A DNA stretch of 64,000 nucleotides. Origin: Actinosynnema sp042752395. Its GTDB lineage: Bacteria; Actinomycetota; Actinomycetes; Mycobacteriales; Pseudonocardiaceae. The stretch covers positions 1 to 64,000 of the forward strand of contig NZ_JBHYXZ010000023.1 in assembly GCF_042752395.1 (NCBI RefSeq). Direction: 5' to 3'. Shown here piece after piece: positions 44,513-53,434 of this stretch (positions are counted from its first letter, which is position 1; each line of letters opens with the position of its first letter). Below the pieces are notes generated by a model that had not been told where the DNA came from, searched no databases, and saw nothing but the letters and a program-made list of their open reading frames with translations. The position numbers were made by a program, and so were the translations under genes.

Positions 44513-45094
44513 ATGCGTGGTGTGCGCCCTGATGCCGATGTCGAACCGGGTTCCCTGCTGGTCGCGGCACCGACTCTGACCGACCCCAACTTCCGCCGGA
44601 CGGTGGTCTACGTCATCGACCACCGGGAGGAGGGCAGCCTCGGGGTGGTGCTGAACCGCCCCAGCGAGGTCGCGGTGCACGACGTGCTGCCCGCGTGGGG
44701 TCCGCACGTCAGCCGCCCGCAGGCCGTCTACATCGGCGGGCCGGTGGAGCAGAAGACGGCGTTGTGCCTGGCCGCGCTGCGCACCGGCGAGGACCTGGCG
44801 TCACTCGAAGGTGTGGTTGGCGTCCACGGTCCGGTGGCGTTGGTCGACCTCGACGCCGACCCGGACGTGCTGGTGGCGAAGGTGCGCGGGATGCGCGTGT
44901 TCGCCGGGTACTCCGGATGGGGCGAGGGCCAGTTGGGCGGCGAGATCGGCCGCGGCGACTGGATCGTGGTGAAGGGCCTGCCCGACGACGTGCTCACCCC
45001 GCCGAACGTCGACCTGTGGGGCCGCGTGCTGCGCCGCCAGGGCATGCCGACGGCGCTGCTCGCCACGTTCCCGGTCGACATCCGCCGGAACTGA
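44513..45094 (+). CDS. UPF0301 (YqgE/AlgH) family protein
   Basis: A 193-residue cytoplasmic protein of the YqgE/AlgH family. It has GSLLVAAPTLTDPNFRRTVVYV, then GVVLNRPSEVAV, YIGGPVEQ and the C-terminal FAGYSGWGEGQLGGEI. The biochemical role of the family is not settled. The ATG at 44513 lies next to GTCTGGGA; the longer open frame upstream is antisense to the MFS gene. Confidence 0.9.
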   Translation: MRGVRPDADVEPGSLLVAAPTLTDPNFRRTVVYVIDHREEGSLGVVLNRPSEVAVHDVLPAWGPHVSRPQAVYIGGPVEQKTALCLAALRTGEDLASLEGVVGVHGPVALVDLDADPDVLVAKVRGMRVFAGYSGWGEGQLGGEIGRGDWIVVKGLPDDVLTPPNVDLWGRVLRRQGMPTALLATFPVDIRRN

Positions 45095-45110
45095 CCCGGC
45101 GGGACCGGCG

Positions 45111-45512
45111 TCAGGCGCGGGTCAGCACGCCGCAGCCGCCGCCGGCGCACGCGCACCCGCCGCAGCCCGCCGGGACCGGCTCGGGCATCGCCTCGGCGGC
45201 CCGGTGCCCCAGCACGCCGCCCGCGGTCGCGACGGCCACGCTGCCGACCAGCCCGATCAGGCCGATGACCAGCGCGGACGCCGGGTTGACGGCCGACGCG
45301 GCGGCGGCCACGACGGCGATCGCGCCCGCCGTCATGTTCGGCACGCCGGCGATCCTGTTGGCCAGCGCGAACGCCTCGTCGTCGCGCAGCGCGGCCTTGG
45401 TGCGCACGCCGAAGAACCGGTTGCGGTGCAGTCGGCCCCGCACGCCGAGGAAGCCGATCGTCGCGAACGCGACCCCGATCACACCCAGCACCACAGGCAG
45501 CACGATGTTCAC
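45111..45512 (-). CDS. SdpI family membrane protein
   Basis: A 133-residue protein with about three membrane helices and the SdpI signature FFGVRTKAALRDDEAFALANRIAG. SdpI of Bacillus subtilis protects against the SdpC toxin; actinobacterial relatives are of unknown role. The C-terminus is unusual: a Cys/Gly-rich tail (CGGCACAGGGCG), which could bind a metal. The GTG at 45512 gives a normal N-terminus. Confidence 0.8.
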   Translation of the reverse strand: MNIVLPVVLGVIGVAFATIGFLGVRGRLHRNRFFGVRTKAALRDDEAFALANRIAGVPNMTAGAIAVVAAAASAVNPASALVIGLIGLVGSVAVATAGGVLGHRAAEAMPEPVPAGCGGCACAGGGCGVLTRA

Positions 45513-45614
45513 ACCGACGAGGGTAGGCCGGTGCTTCGATCTTGGTCGAACCAGGCCCGGCTTCACCCGAAGGTGTCCTTACGCACGGGTCGGCGCGGTC
45601 GGGAAGCTCGGACC

Positions 45615-46730
45615 ATGCGAATTCGATCTTGCCTGGTCGGGTCGGTCGTCGCCGCCGTGCTCGTCACGGCCGCGCCCGCCGCCACGGCCGCGCCCGCGGT
45701 CCGCTTCCTCGGCCAGACCACGCTCCCGCACGCGATGGCGTTCGAGGGCACCACGGTCGGCGGCCTGTCCGGCGTCGACCGCGACCCGGTCACCGGCGGG
45801 TACGTCCTGATCAGCGACGACCGGTCGTACACGGCCCCGGCCCGCTTCTACACCGCCGAGGTGGACCTCGACGCCTCCGGCGCGCCCGACGTCCGCATCA
45901 CCGGCACGCACGCGCTGCGCCACCCCGACGGGGGCACCTACTCCGCGCCGGCCGCGGCCGACGGCCGCACCGTCGACCCCGAGGAGATCCGCGTCGACCC
46001 GGTGACCGGGGACTACTGGTGGAGCCAGGAGGGCGAGCGGCCCGCGTCCGAAGGGGCGGTCGTGGTGCAGCCGTCCATCCAGCGGGCCGGCCGGGACGGC
46101 GCGTACGCCGGTTCCCTGCCGCTGCCGGCGAACTACGCGTTCACCCCGGGCCGCGGACCGCGCCGCAACCTCGCCCTGGAGGCGATCGCGTTCTCACCCG
46201 ACGGCGCGCTGCTGACCAGCGTGGTCGAGGGTCCGCTGCTCCAGGACGGCGACCTGCCGACGGCGGACCGGGGCGCGTTCACCCGCCTCACCGTGCAGAC
46301 CCGCGACGGCGCGGTCGTGCGCCAGCACGCCTACCCGCTGGAGCCGCTGTTCGCCGAGCCCGAGCCCGGACCGTGGGGCCCGGACACCGGCGTGCCCGCG
46401 ATCCTGGCCGACCCGAAAGTCCCCGGCCGCTACTACGCGCTCGAGCGCACCTGGGTGCCCGGCGCCGACTACAAGGTCCGCCTCTTCCAGGTCGACCTCG
46501 CGGGCGCGACGGACGTGCGCGGCCGGGACGTCCTCGGCGACGACGTCCGCCCGGTCCGCAAGAGGCAGCTCGCCGACCTGCACGACTTCCCGCTGCCCGT
46601 GATCGACAACGTCGAGGGGCTCGCGTGGGGGCCGCGCCCGGCCTCCGGCGGGCGCACCCTGCTGCTGGTCAGCGACGACAACTTCGCGGCCGAGGAGTTC
46701 ACCCGGTTCATCGCGCTTGCGCTGCGCTGA
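45615..46730 (+). CDS. Secreted esterase-like/phytase-like protein
   Basis: A 371-residue protein with a Sec signal peptide (about residues 1-26, ending ATAAPA) and a mature part of the phytase-like/esterase-like beta-propeller family (PF13449 type): SGVDRDPVTGGYVLISDDR, the EEIRVDPVTGDYWWSQEGE segment, NLALEAIAF and VIDNVEGLAWG. Members are often near or secreted phosphatases or sugar-processing proteins; its substrate is unknown. The ATG follows CTCGGACC. It ends 13 bases before the leuS leader. Confidence 0.85.
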   Translation: MRIRSCLVGSVVAAVLVTAAPAATAAPAVRFLGQTTLPHAMAFEGTTVGGLSGVDRDPVTGGYVLISDDRSYTAPARFYTAEVDLDASGAPDVRITGTHALRHPDGGTYSAPAAADGRTVDPEEIRVDPVTGDYWWSQEGERPASEGAVVVQPSIQRAGRDGAYAGSLPLPANYAFTPGRGPRRNLALEAIAFSPDGALLTSVVEGPLLQDGDLPTADRGAFTRLTVQTRDGAVVRQHAYPLEPLFAEPEPGPWGPDTGVPAILADPKVPGRYYALERTWVPGADYKVRLFQVDLAGATDVRGRDVLGDDVRPVRKRQLADLHDFPLPVIDNVEGLAWGPRPASGGRTLLLVSDDNFAAEEFTRFIALALR

Positions 46731-46743
46731 TACCGTTGACGGC

Positions 46744-46773
46744 ATGAGCAAGGCCCGCCTGCTCCTTAGCTAG
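46744..46773 (+). CDS. Leucine-codon leader peptide upstream of leuS
   Basis: A nine-codon reading frame, ATG AGC AAG GCC CGC CTG CTC CTT AGC TAG, encoding MSKARLLLS with three leucine codons in a row, one of them CTT, which is rare in this GC-rich genome. No ribosome site precedes it; TACCGT at 46731-46736 could be a -10 element making it leaderless. It lies about 110 bases before the leuS start and is followed by two hairpins. This is the pattern of ribosome-mediated transcription attenuation by leucyl-tRNA charging. Confidence 0.75.
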   Translation: MSKARLLLS

Positions 46774-46840
46774 CCGCGCGGGGCCCCGTCAACCGGGTCC
46801 GCGCGGCAACCCCTCACGCCCTTCCGCGGCTGGGGGGTTT
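46774..46840 (+). promoter_or_regulatory. leuS attenuator hairpins
   Basis: Directly after the leader stop, CCGCGCGG at 46774-46781 can pair with CCGCGCGG at 46799-46806. Then AACCCC (46808-46813) can pair with GGGGTT (about 46834-46839), followed by TCG. Both ends of this region could form either structure, the second looking like a terminator before leuS. This is inference from pairing. Confidence 0.6.
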
Positions 46841-46881
46841 CGTCATGTCAGGGGCAGGTACCGATGGAGAGGGACATCCCG

Positions 46882-49683
46882 ATGAGCACGGACGCGGCGG
46901 ACGCGACGCCCGCCTACCGCTACACCGCCGAGCTGGCCGGCGAGATCGAGCGGCGCTGGCAGCAGCACTGGGAGGAGCAGGGCACCTTCCACGCGCCGAA
47001 CCCCGTCGGGCCGCTCCGGGGCGACGTGCCCGCCGACAAGCTGTTCGTGCAGGACATGTTCCCCTACCCCTCCGGCTCCGGCCTGCACGTCGGCCACCCG
47101 CTGGGCTTCATCGGCACCGACGTGTTCGCCCGGTACCACCGGATGAACGGCCGCAACGTGCTGCACACGATGGGCTTCGACGCGTTCGGTCTGCCCGCCG
47201 AGCAGTACGCCGTGCAGACCGGGCAGCACCCGCGCAAGACCACCGAGGACAACATCCAGACCTACCTGCGGCAGATCCGCAGGCTGGGCCTGGGCCACGA
47301 CGAGCGCCGGCGCATCTCCACGATCGACCCGGACTACTACAAGTGGACCCAGTGGATCTTCCTGCAGATCTTCAACTCCTGGTACGACCCCGAGGCGGGC
47401 AAGGCCCGGCCGATCGCCGAGCTGGAGGCCCGGTACGCCTCGGGTGAGCGGCCCACGCCGGACAAGCCGTGGGCCGAGATGACCCGGGCCGAGCGGGAGA
47501 AGCTGCTGGGGCAGCACCGCCTGGTGTACCTGTCCGAGGCGCCGGTGAACTGGTGCCCCGGCCTGGGCACCGTGCTGGCGAACGAGGAGGTCACCGCGGA
47601 CGGCCGCAGCGAGCGCGGCAACTTCCCGGTGTTCCGGCGCTCGCTGCGCCAGTGGATGATGCGGATCACCGCGTACTCCGACCGGCTGATCGACGACCTG
47701 GACCGGCTGGACTGGCCGGACAAGATCAAGGCGATGCAGCGCAACTGGATCGGGCGCTCGCACGGCGCCCGGGTCAAGTTCGCGGTGGCGGGCCACGACG
47801 GCGTCGACATCGAGGTGTTCACCACCCGGCCGGACACGCTGTTCGGCGCGACGTACATGGTGCTGGCGCCCGAGCACCCGCTGGTGGACGTGATCGCCTC
47901 CGCCGAGCAGGCGGACGCCGTCGCGGCCTACCGCGCCGAGGTGTCCCGCAAGTCCGAGCTGGACCGGCAGGAGAACAAGGAGAAGACCGGCGTCTTCACC
48001 GGCGCGCACGCGACGAACCCGGTCAACGGCGCGCGGATCCCGGTGTACGTCGCGGACTACGTGCTGATGGGCTACGGCACCGGCGCGATCATGGCGGTGC
48101 CCGGCCAGGACCAGCGCGACTGGGACTTCGCCAAGGCGTTCGACCTGCCGATCATCCGGACCGTGCAGCCGCCCGCGGACTTCGACGGCGAGGCGTACAC
48201 GGGCGCCGGCCCGGCGGTGAACTCGAGCCACGAGAGCAGCGTCAGCCTGGACGGGCTGGACGTCGACGCGGCCAAGAAGAAGATCATCGCCTGGCTGGAG
48301 GAGCAGGGCCGGGGCGAGGGCACCGTGCAGTTCAAGCTGCGCGACTGGCTGTTCTCGCGGCAGCGGTACTGGGGCGAGCCGTTCCCGATCGTGTACGACG
48401 AGGACGGCACGCCGATCGCGGTGCCGGAGTCGATGCTGCCGATCGAGCTGCCGGACGTGGACGACTACTCGCCGCGGACGTTCGACCCGGAGGACGCGAA
48501 CTCCGAGCCGTCCCCGCCGCTGTCGCGCGCCGAGGACTGGGTGACCGTCGAGCTGGACCTGGGCGACGGGCCGAAGCGCTACCGCCGCGAGACCAACACC
48601 ATGCCCAACTGGGCGGGTTCGTGCTGGTACCAGCTGCGGTACGTGGACCCGACCGAGCCGGACCGGTTCGTCAACGCGGAGAACGAGCGCTACTGGCTGG
48701 GCCCGCGCCCGGCCGAGCACGGCGCGAACGACCCCGGCGGCGTCGACCTGTACATCGGCGGCGTGGAGCACGCCGTGCTGCACCTGCTGTACGCCCGGTT
48801 CTGGCAGAAGGTGCTGTTCGACCTGGGCCACGTGTCCGGTGACGAGCCGTACCGGCGGCTGTTCAACCAGGGCTACATCGAGGCGTACGCCTACACCGAC
48901 GCGCGCGGCACGTACGTGCCCGCCGAGCGGGTGGAGGAGCGTGACGGCAGGTACTTCTTCGAGGGCGAGGAGGTGCGCCGCGAGTACGGCAAGATGGGCA
49001 AGAGCCTGAAGAACGTCGTCACGCCGGACGAGATGTGCGAGAAGTACGGCGCGGACACGTTCCGGCTGTACGAGATGTCGATGGGCCCGATGGACGTCTC
49101 GCGGCCGTGGGCGACCAAGGACGTCGTGGGCGCGCAGCGGTTCCTGCAGCGGCTGTGGCGCAACCTGGTCGACGAGACCACGGGCGAGCTGCGCGTCACC
49201 GACGTCGACCCCGGCGAGGAGACGCTGCGGGTGCTGCACAGGACGATCGCGGGCGTGCACGACGACTACGCGAACCTGCGCTACAACACCGCGGGCGCGA
49301 AGCTGATCGAGCTGAACAACCACGTCACCAAGCACTTCCCGGGCGGCGCGCCGCGCGTCGTGGCCGAACCGCTGGTGCTGATGCTGGCCCCGCTGAGCCC
49401 GCACGTCGCCGAGGAGCTGTGGGCCAGGCTGGGCCACACCGAGTCGCTGGCGCACGGCCCGTTCCCGACCGCGGCGGAGGAGTACCTGGTCGAGGACACG
49501 GTCGAGTACCCGATCCAGGTCAACGGCAAGGTGAAGGCGCGCGTGGTCGTGCCCGCCTCCGCGTCGTCGGACGAGGTGCGGGCGGCGGCGCTGGCCGACG
49601 CCAAGGTGGCCGAGCTGCTGAACGGCGGCACGCCGCGCAAGGTGATCGTGGTGCCGGGCCGGCTGGTCAACGTGGTGCTGTAG
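46882..49683 (+). CDS. leuS: Leucyl-tRNA synthetase
   Basis: A 933-residue class I aminoacyl-tRNA synthetase that charges tRNA-Leu. The HIGH motif is within PYPSGSGLHVGHPLG, the editing domain lies in the middle (FTTRPDTLFGATYM), the leucine-specific segment follows, and the second ATP site is YGKMGKSLKNVV (KMSKS variant). The C-terminal anticodon-binding domain ends PGRLVNVVL. The ATG at 46882 has GAGAGGGA; an ATG at 46864 is possible. The upstream leader peptide suggests control by charged tRNA-Leu. Confidence 0.98.
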   Translation: MSTDAADATPAYRYTAELAGEIERRWQQHWEEQGTFHAPNPVGPLRGDVPADKLFVQDMFPYPSGSGLHVGHPLGFIGTDVFARYHRMNGRNVLHTMGFDAFGLPAEQYAVQTGQHPRKTTEDNIQTYLRQIRRLGLGHDERRRISTIDPDYYKWTQWIFLQIFNSWYDPEAGKARPIAELEARYASGERPTPDKPWAEMTRAEREKLLGQHRLVYLSEAPVNWCPGLGTVLANEEVTADGRSERGNFPVFRRSLRQWMMRITAYSDRLIDDLDRLDWPDKIKAMQRNWIGRSHGARVKFAVAGHDGVDIEVFTTRPDTLFGATYMVLAPEHPLVDVIASAEQADAVAAYRAEVSRKSELDRQENKEKTGVFTGAHATNPVNGARIPVYVADYVLMGYGTGAIMAVPGQDQRDWDFAKAFDLPIIRTVQPPADFDGEAYTGAGPAVNSSHESSVSLDGLDVDAAKKKIIAWLEEQGRGEGTVQFKLRDWLFSRQRYWGEPFPIVYDEDGTPIAVPESMLPIELPDVDDYSPRTFDPEDANSEPSPPLSRAEDWVTVELDLGDGPKRYRRETNTMPNWAGSCWYQLRYVDPTEPDRFVNAENERYWLGPRPAEHGANDPGGVDLYIGGVEHAVLHLLYARFWQKVLFDLGHVSGDEPYRRLFNQGYIEAYAYTDARGTYVPAERVEERDGRYFFEGEEVRREYGKMGKSLKNVVTPDEMCEKYGADTFRLYEMSMGPMDVSRPWATKDVVGAQRFLQRLWRNLVDETTGELRVTDVDPGEETLRVLHRTIAGVHDDYANLRYNTAGAKLIELNNHVTKHFPGGAPRVVAEPLVLMLAPLSPHVAEELWARLGHTESLAHGPFPTAAEEYLVEDTVEYPIQVNGKVKARVVVPASASSDEVRAAALADAKVAELLNGGTPRKVIVVPGRLVNVVL

Positions 49684-49691
49684 CGGGGTTC

Positions 49692-50333
49692 CTACGGACG
49701 GGGCAACTGGGCGGCCACTTCGGTCATCGCGTCGAGCAGGTCGGGCTCGACGCGCCCGGTCGCCGGTTCGGACTCGGCGATGGTGATCGTGGTGTCCCTG
49801 GTCTCCGACCAGTAGTGCTCGGCGGTGAACCGGATGTCCGGCAGGCCGACCACCGCGCCGCTGAGCGGCGTCACGTCGCCCGAGCCCGCGGTGTCGACGA
49901 CCCGGTCGAACTGCCGCGCCTGGTTGCGGCCGGGGAACGTCACCCACACCACGGAGACCACGGCCGCGTTGCCGGCCTGGTCGGCGACGGCGAGCAGCAG
50001 GCGGTCCAGCGCGGTGCACGGCGTGCGCTCGAAGAACTCGCGCACCTGCCCGAACGAGTTGGCCGCGCAGTCCAGCTCCTGCCGCAGCGCCTGCTTGTCG
50101 ATGCCGACGCCCAGGTGGCCCATCGCGCCCGCGGCGTCACCGCCCCGGGCCGCGCGCTTGGCGTCCCACTTGCGCACGCCGATGCTCTCCACCGGCGCCG
50201 CCGCGCCGCCGGCGCCACCCGCGCCCGAGTTCAGCGCCGCGCCGCCGGCCCCGCCCGCGCCCGCGAGGACGACGAGCACCGCGGCCACCAGCGCCACTCC
50301 CCCGGAACCCTTGTCCGAACCCTTCCGCGCCAC
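49692..50333 (-). CDS. Hypothetical membrane-anchored or secreted protein
   Basis: A 213-residue protein with a basic N-terminus, a hydrophobic helix at about residues 12-33, a Gly/Ala-rich linker and a globular extracytoplasmic part with cysteines in LDCAAN and RTPCTALD. The family is not recognised. The GTG start follows GGGGAC and is preferred to the longer frame from 50459. It converges with leuS, nine bases apart. Confidence 0.7.
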   Translation of the reverse strand: MARKGSDKGSGGVALVAAVLVVLAGAGGAGGAALNSGAGGAGGAAAPVESIGVRKWDAKRAARGGDAAGAMGHLGVGIDKQALRQELDCAANSFGQVREFFERTPCTALDRLLLAVADQAGNAAVVSVVWVTFPGRNQARQFDRVVDTAGSGDVTPLSGAVVGLPDIRFTAEHYWSETRDTTITIAESEPATGRVEPDLLDAMTEVAAQLPRP

Positions 50334-50460
50334 CGTCCCCCCTCCCCGGGTCGTTCCCGCCGTGCGGCCCACCCATGCAACCCCGGCCGGGTGCCCCTGG
50401 TTGTGGCGCGGGGGTGAAAAGCGCTCGAACGGCCCAGCAGGTATGCCCGGACGTCGCACC

Positions 50461-51207
50461 TCACGGTTGCGGAGGGAAACCCATCTCGCCCAGGATCCGG
50501 TCCAGCATCGAGTCGAACATCGGCTCCGGGTTGGACACCGCGAACGGGAACCGGCCGAAGACCTCCAGGGCGACGTGGCCGTAGATGCGGACCCACGACT
50601 GCGTGATGTGGTAGACCGCGCTCAGCGACAGGACGTGCTCGTCCACCTCGACGCCGCGGTCGTTCACGGTCGCCAGCAGCACCCGCTGGAACGCCGCGAG
50701 GTCGGCGCGCAGGTTCGCCGGCACGTCGTCGTCCAGGTCGTCCGGCAGCGGGTGGCTCGCGATCAACCTGCCCGCGACCTCGAGGAACACCCGGCCGAAC
50801 TGGTCGCCGACCCGGTCGCGGTCCTCCTCCGGGGCGCACGTGCCGAGCGTGCCCTCGGTGGACGCGAACACCAGCGTGAACTCCTGCGGGTGCGCCAGCG
50901 CCCAGCGGCGGAAGCCGCGGCACACCGCGTAGACCTGCGCGCTGACGTCGTCCTCGGCGATGGCGGCGAGGTCCGCGTTCAGCTCCGCGGCGAGGTCGGT
51001 GCAGATGTCCTCGGCGAGCCGGCGGAGCAGGTCCTCGCGCGAGTCGTAGTACCGGTACAGGGCCGGGGCGGTGATGCCGAGTTCGCGTGCGATGGCACGC
51101 AGAGTCACGGCGTCCCGGCCGTGCTCCACGAGCAGGGCGCGGGCCTGTCGCCGGATGTCACGCTCAGTCTCAGCGCGTAGCCGTTCGCGGCGAGTGGCCT
51201 CGGTCAT
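50461..51207 (-). CDS. TetR/AcrR family regulator
   Basis: A 248-residue repressor. The N-terminal HTH includes AVTLRAIARELGITAPALYRYYDSREDLL; the C-terminal part resembles the TetR_C_WHG type. It faces the MMPL transporter gene across a 124-bp region containing two operator-like palindromes, so it most likely represses that transporter and itself, relieved by a lipophilic ligand. Confidence 0.92.
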   Translation of the reverse strand: MTEATRRERLRAETERDIRRQARALLVEHGRDAVTLRAIARELGITAPALYRYYDSREDLLRRLAEDICTDLAAELNADLAAIAEDDVSAQVYAVCRGFRRWALAHPQEFTLVFASTEGTLGTCAPEEDRDRVGDQFGRVFLEVAGRLIASHPLPDDLDDDVPANLRADLAAFQRVLLATVNDRGVEVDEHVLSLSAVYHITQSWVRIYGHVALEVFGRFPFAVSNPEPMFDSMLDRILGEMGFPPQP

Positions 51208-51223
51208 ATGTCACCCAATCAGG

Positions 51224-51251
51224 TTGTAAACGCCGTTCACCGGGGTATAAC
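51224..51251 (+). promoter_or_regulatory. Promoter of the MMPL transporter
   Basis: TTGTAA (51224-51229) and TATAAC (51246-51251) are separated by 16 bp and resemble a sigma-70-type promoter. The first TetR-type operator sits between the two elements. Confidence 0.65.
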
Positions 51252-51281
51252 TTCGGGACAGGTTTGGTGAACGGTGTTTAC
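51226..51281. promoter_or_regulatory. Pair of TetR-type operators
   Basis: GTAAACGCCGTTCAC (51226-51240) and GTGAACGGTGTTTAC (51267-51281) are each imperfect palindromes and are inverted copies of each other (16 of 17 bases when extended), centres 41 bp apart. The first lies inside the MMPL promoter. Predicted to bind the divergently encoded TetR protein. Confidence 0.75.
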
Positions 51282-51331
51282 AGAATTGACGCCCTTCACG
51301 CAACGGTAACCCACCCAGCCTGGGAGGACGC

Positions 51332-53434
51332 GTGTTCGCGAAGTGGGGATCGCTGGCGTACCGCCGCAGGTGGGTGGTGCTGATCGCGACGGTGGTCCTC
51401 GCGGTCGCCGGGGGCATCTGGGGCCTCGGCGTGTTCGACCGGCTGAGCCAGGGCGGCTACGAGGCGCCGGACAGCGAGGCCGCGCGGGCGAACCAGGTGG
51501 CGCAGGACGCGTTCGGCCGGCAGGGCGGTGACGTCCTGGTGGTGTACGACACCACCGACCCGGCCCGGTTGCAGCAGATCGCGGGCGAGCTGTCCGGCCT
51601 GCCGACCGACGCCGTGCTGCAGGTGCAGCCGCCGTACCCGTCGCCGGAGAGCGGCAAGTCGCTCGTGGTGATCACGCTGCGCTCGGGCGACTCCAACACG
51701 CAGCTCAAGCAGTACGAGCAGATCGCCGACCGGCTCGCGGTCGACGGGGTGGGCTCGCAGGTCGGCGGCTTGGTGCCGACCCAGAAGGCGATCAGCGACA
51801 TGTCCGCCTCCGACCTCACCAAGGCCGAGGCGATCTCCCTGCCGATCGTGCTGGTGCTGCTCGTCGTCATCTTCGGCGGCCTGGTCGCCGCGTCGCTGCC
51901 GGTGCTGGTCGGCGGTCTCGCCATCGCCGGCTCACTGGGCGTGCTGCACGCGGTCTCGCTGGTCGCCGACGTGAACTCGTTCGCGGTGAACGTGGCCAGC
52001 CTGCTCGGCCTCGGCATGGCGATCGACTACGGGCTGTTCATGGTCGGCCGGTTCCGCGAGGAGCTGGCCGCGGGCCGCGCCACGCCGGACGCCGTGCGCC
52101 GCACCGTCATGTCCGCCGGGCGCACCGTGCTGTTCTCGGCGACCCTGCTGGTGATCGCGCTCGCCGGCCTCCTGCTGTTCCCGCACGGGTTCCTGAAGTC
52201 CCTGAGCTACGGCGGCATGTCGGCGGTGGCGATCGCGGCGGCCGTGTCGCTGACCCTGCTGCCCGCGCTGCTGGCCGTCCTCGGCCACCGCGTGGACAAG
52301 CTCGCGATGCCGTGGCGCAAGGACAAGGTGCCGTCCGAGGCGGGCTGGCGCCGGCTCGCCGGCCGCGTGATGAAGCGCCCGGTGCTGGTCGCGCTGCCGA
52401 TCGTGCTGGTGCTGCTCGCGCTCGGCTCGCCGTTCCTGGGCGTGAAGTTCGGCGAGGTCACCGAGAAGGTGCTGCCCGAGGGCAACCCCGCGCGGGTCGC
52501 CGCCGAGACGGTCAACCGGGACTTCGCCGCGCTGTCCAACTCCGGCTTCAAGATCGTGGTCACCGGCGACCCGTCGCCCGCCGAGGTGCAGGCGTTCGCC
52601 GGCGAGGTGGCCGCGGTGCCCGGCGTCGGCGAGGCGCAGGTCGTGCCGCAGCCCGCCAACGGCGTGTGGCTGGTCAACGCCGGGCTGGACCAGGACGCGT
52701 TGAGCGACGAGTCGAAGCAGGCGCTGCGGGACGTGCGGGCGCTGGACGGCCCCGGTGACGAGGTGCTGGTCGGCGGCAGCACGGCGATGGTGTCCGACAG
52801 CCTCGACGCCATCGCGGACAAGCTGCCGTGGATGGCGCTGCTGCTGGTGGGCGCGACGTTCGTGCTGATGTTCCTGGCGTTCGGGTCGGTGCTGCTGCCG
52901 ATCAAGGCCGTGGTGATGAGCGCGCTGAGCCTGTCCGCCACGTTCGGCGTGCTGGTGTGGGTGTTCCAGGACGGGCACGGCGCGTCGCTGCTCGGCGTCA
53001 CGCCCGCGCCGCTGGAGTCGGGGATCGTGGTGCTGATGGCGGCCGTGGTGTTCGGCCTGTCCACGGACTACGAGGTGTTCCTGTTGTCCCGCATGGTCGA
53101 GGCGCGCGGGCGCGGCGCGTCCAGCGCGGAGGCGGTGACCGCCGGTCTGGCCAAGACCGGGCGCGTGATCACGGCGGCGGCGCTGCTGCTGATCGTGGTG
53201 ACCGGCGCGTTCGCGTTCTCGCAGATCACGATGATGCGGTTCGTCGGCGTCGGCATGATCCTGGCGCTCGCGCTGGACGCCACCGTGGTGCGCATGCTGC
53301 TCGTGCCCGCGGTGATGCGGATGCTCGGCGACGCCGCGTGGTGGGCGCCCGGCCCGATGCGGCGGATCCAGGAGCGGATGGCGATCCACGAGGAAGCGCC
53401 GGCGGAGGACGACCGGCTGCCGCAGCCCGTCTAG
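51332..53434 (+). CDS. MMPL family transporter
   Basis: A 700-residue RND-superfamily exporter with about 12 helices, two periplasmic-type loops and the proton-relay pairs typical of MmpL: Asp-Tyr in GMAIDYGLFMVGRFREE and again in GLSTDYEVFLLSRM. Such proteins export lipids or hydrophobic compounds. The GTG follows GGGAGGAC. It is repressed presumably by the divergent TetR gene. The last four bases overlap the convergent YVTN gene. Confidence 0.93.
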   Translation: MFAKWGSLAYRRRWVVLIATVVLAVAGGIWGLGVFDRLSQGGYEAPDSEAARANQVAQDAFGRQGGDVLVVYDTTDPARLQQIAGELSGLPTDAVLQVQPPYPSPESGKSLVVITLRSGDSNTQLKQYEQIADRLAVDGVGSQVGGLVPTQKAISDMSASDLTKAEAISLPIVLVLLVVIFGGLVAASLPVLVGGLAIAGSLGVLHAVSLVADVNSFAVNVASLLGLGMAIDYGLFMVGRFREELAAGRATPDAVRRTVMSAGRTVLFSATLLVIALAGLLLFPHGFLKSLSYGGMSAVAIAAAVSLTLLPALLAVLGHRVDKLAMPWRKDKVPSEAGWRRLAGRVMKRPVLVALPIVLVLLALGSPFLGVKFGEVTEKVLPEGNPARVAAETVNRDFAALSNSGFKIVVTGDPSPAEVQAFAGEVAAVPGVGEAQVVPQPANGVWLVNAGLDQDALSDESKQALRDVRALDGPGDEVLVGGSTAMVSDSLDAIADKLPWMALLLVGATFVLMFLAFGSVLLPIKAVVMSALSLSATFGVLVWVFQDGHGASLLGVTPAPLESGIVVLMAAVVFGLSTDYEVFLLSRMVEARGRGASSAEAVTAGLAKTGRVITAAALLLIVVTGAFAFSQITMMRFVGVGMILALALDATVVRMLLVPAVMRMLGDAAWWAPGPMRRIQERMAIHEEAPAEDDRLPQPV

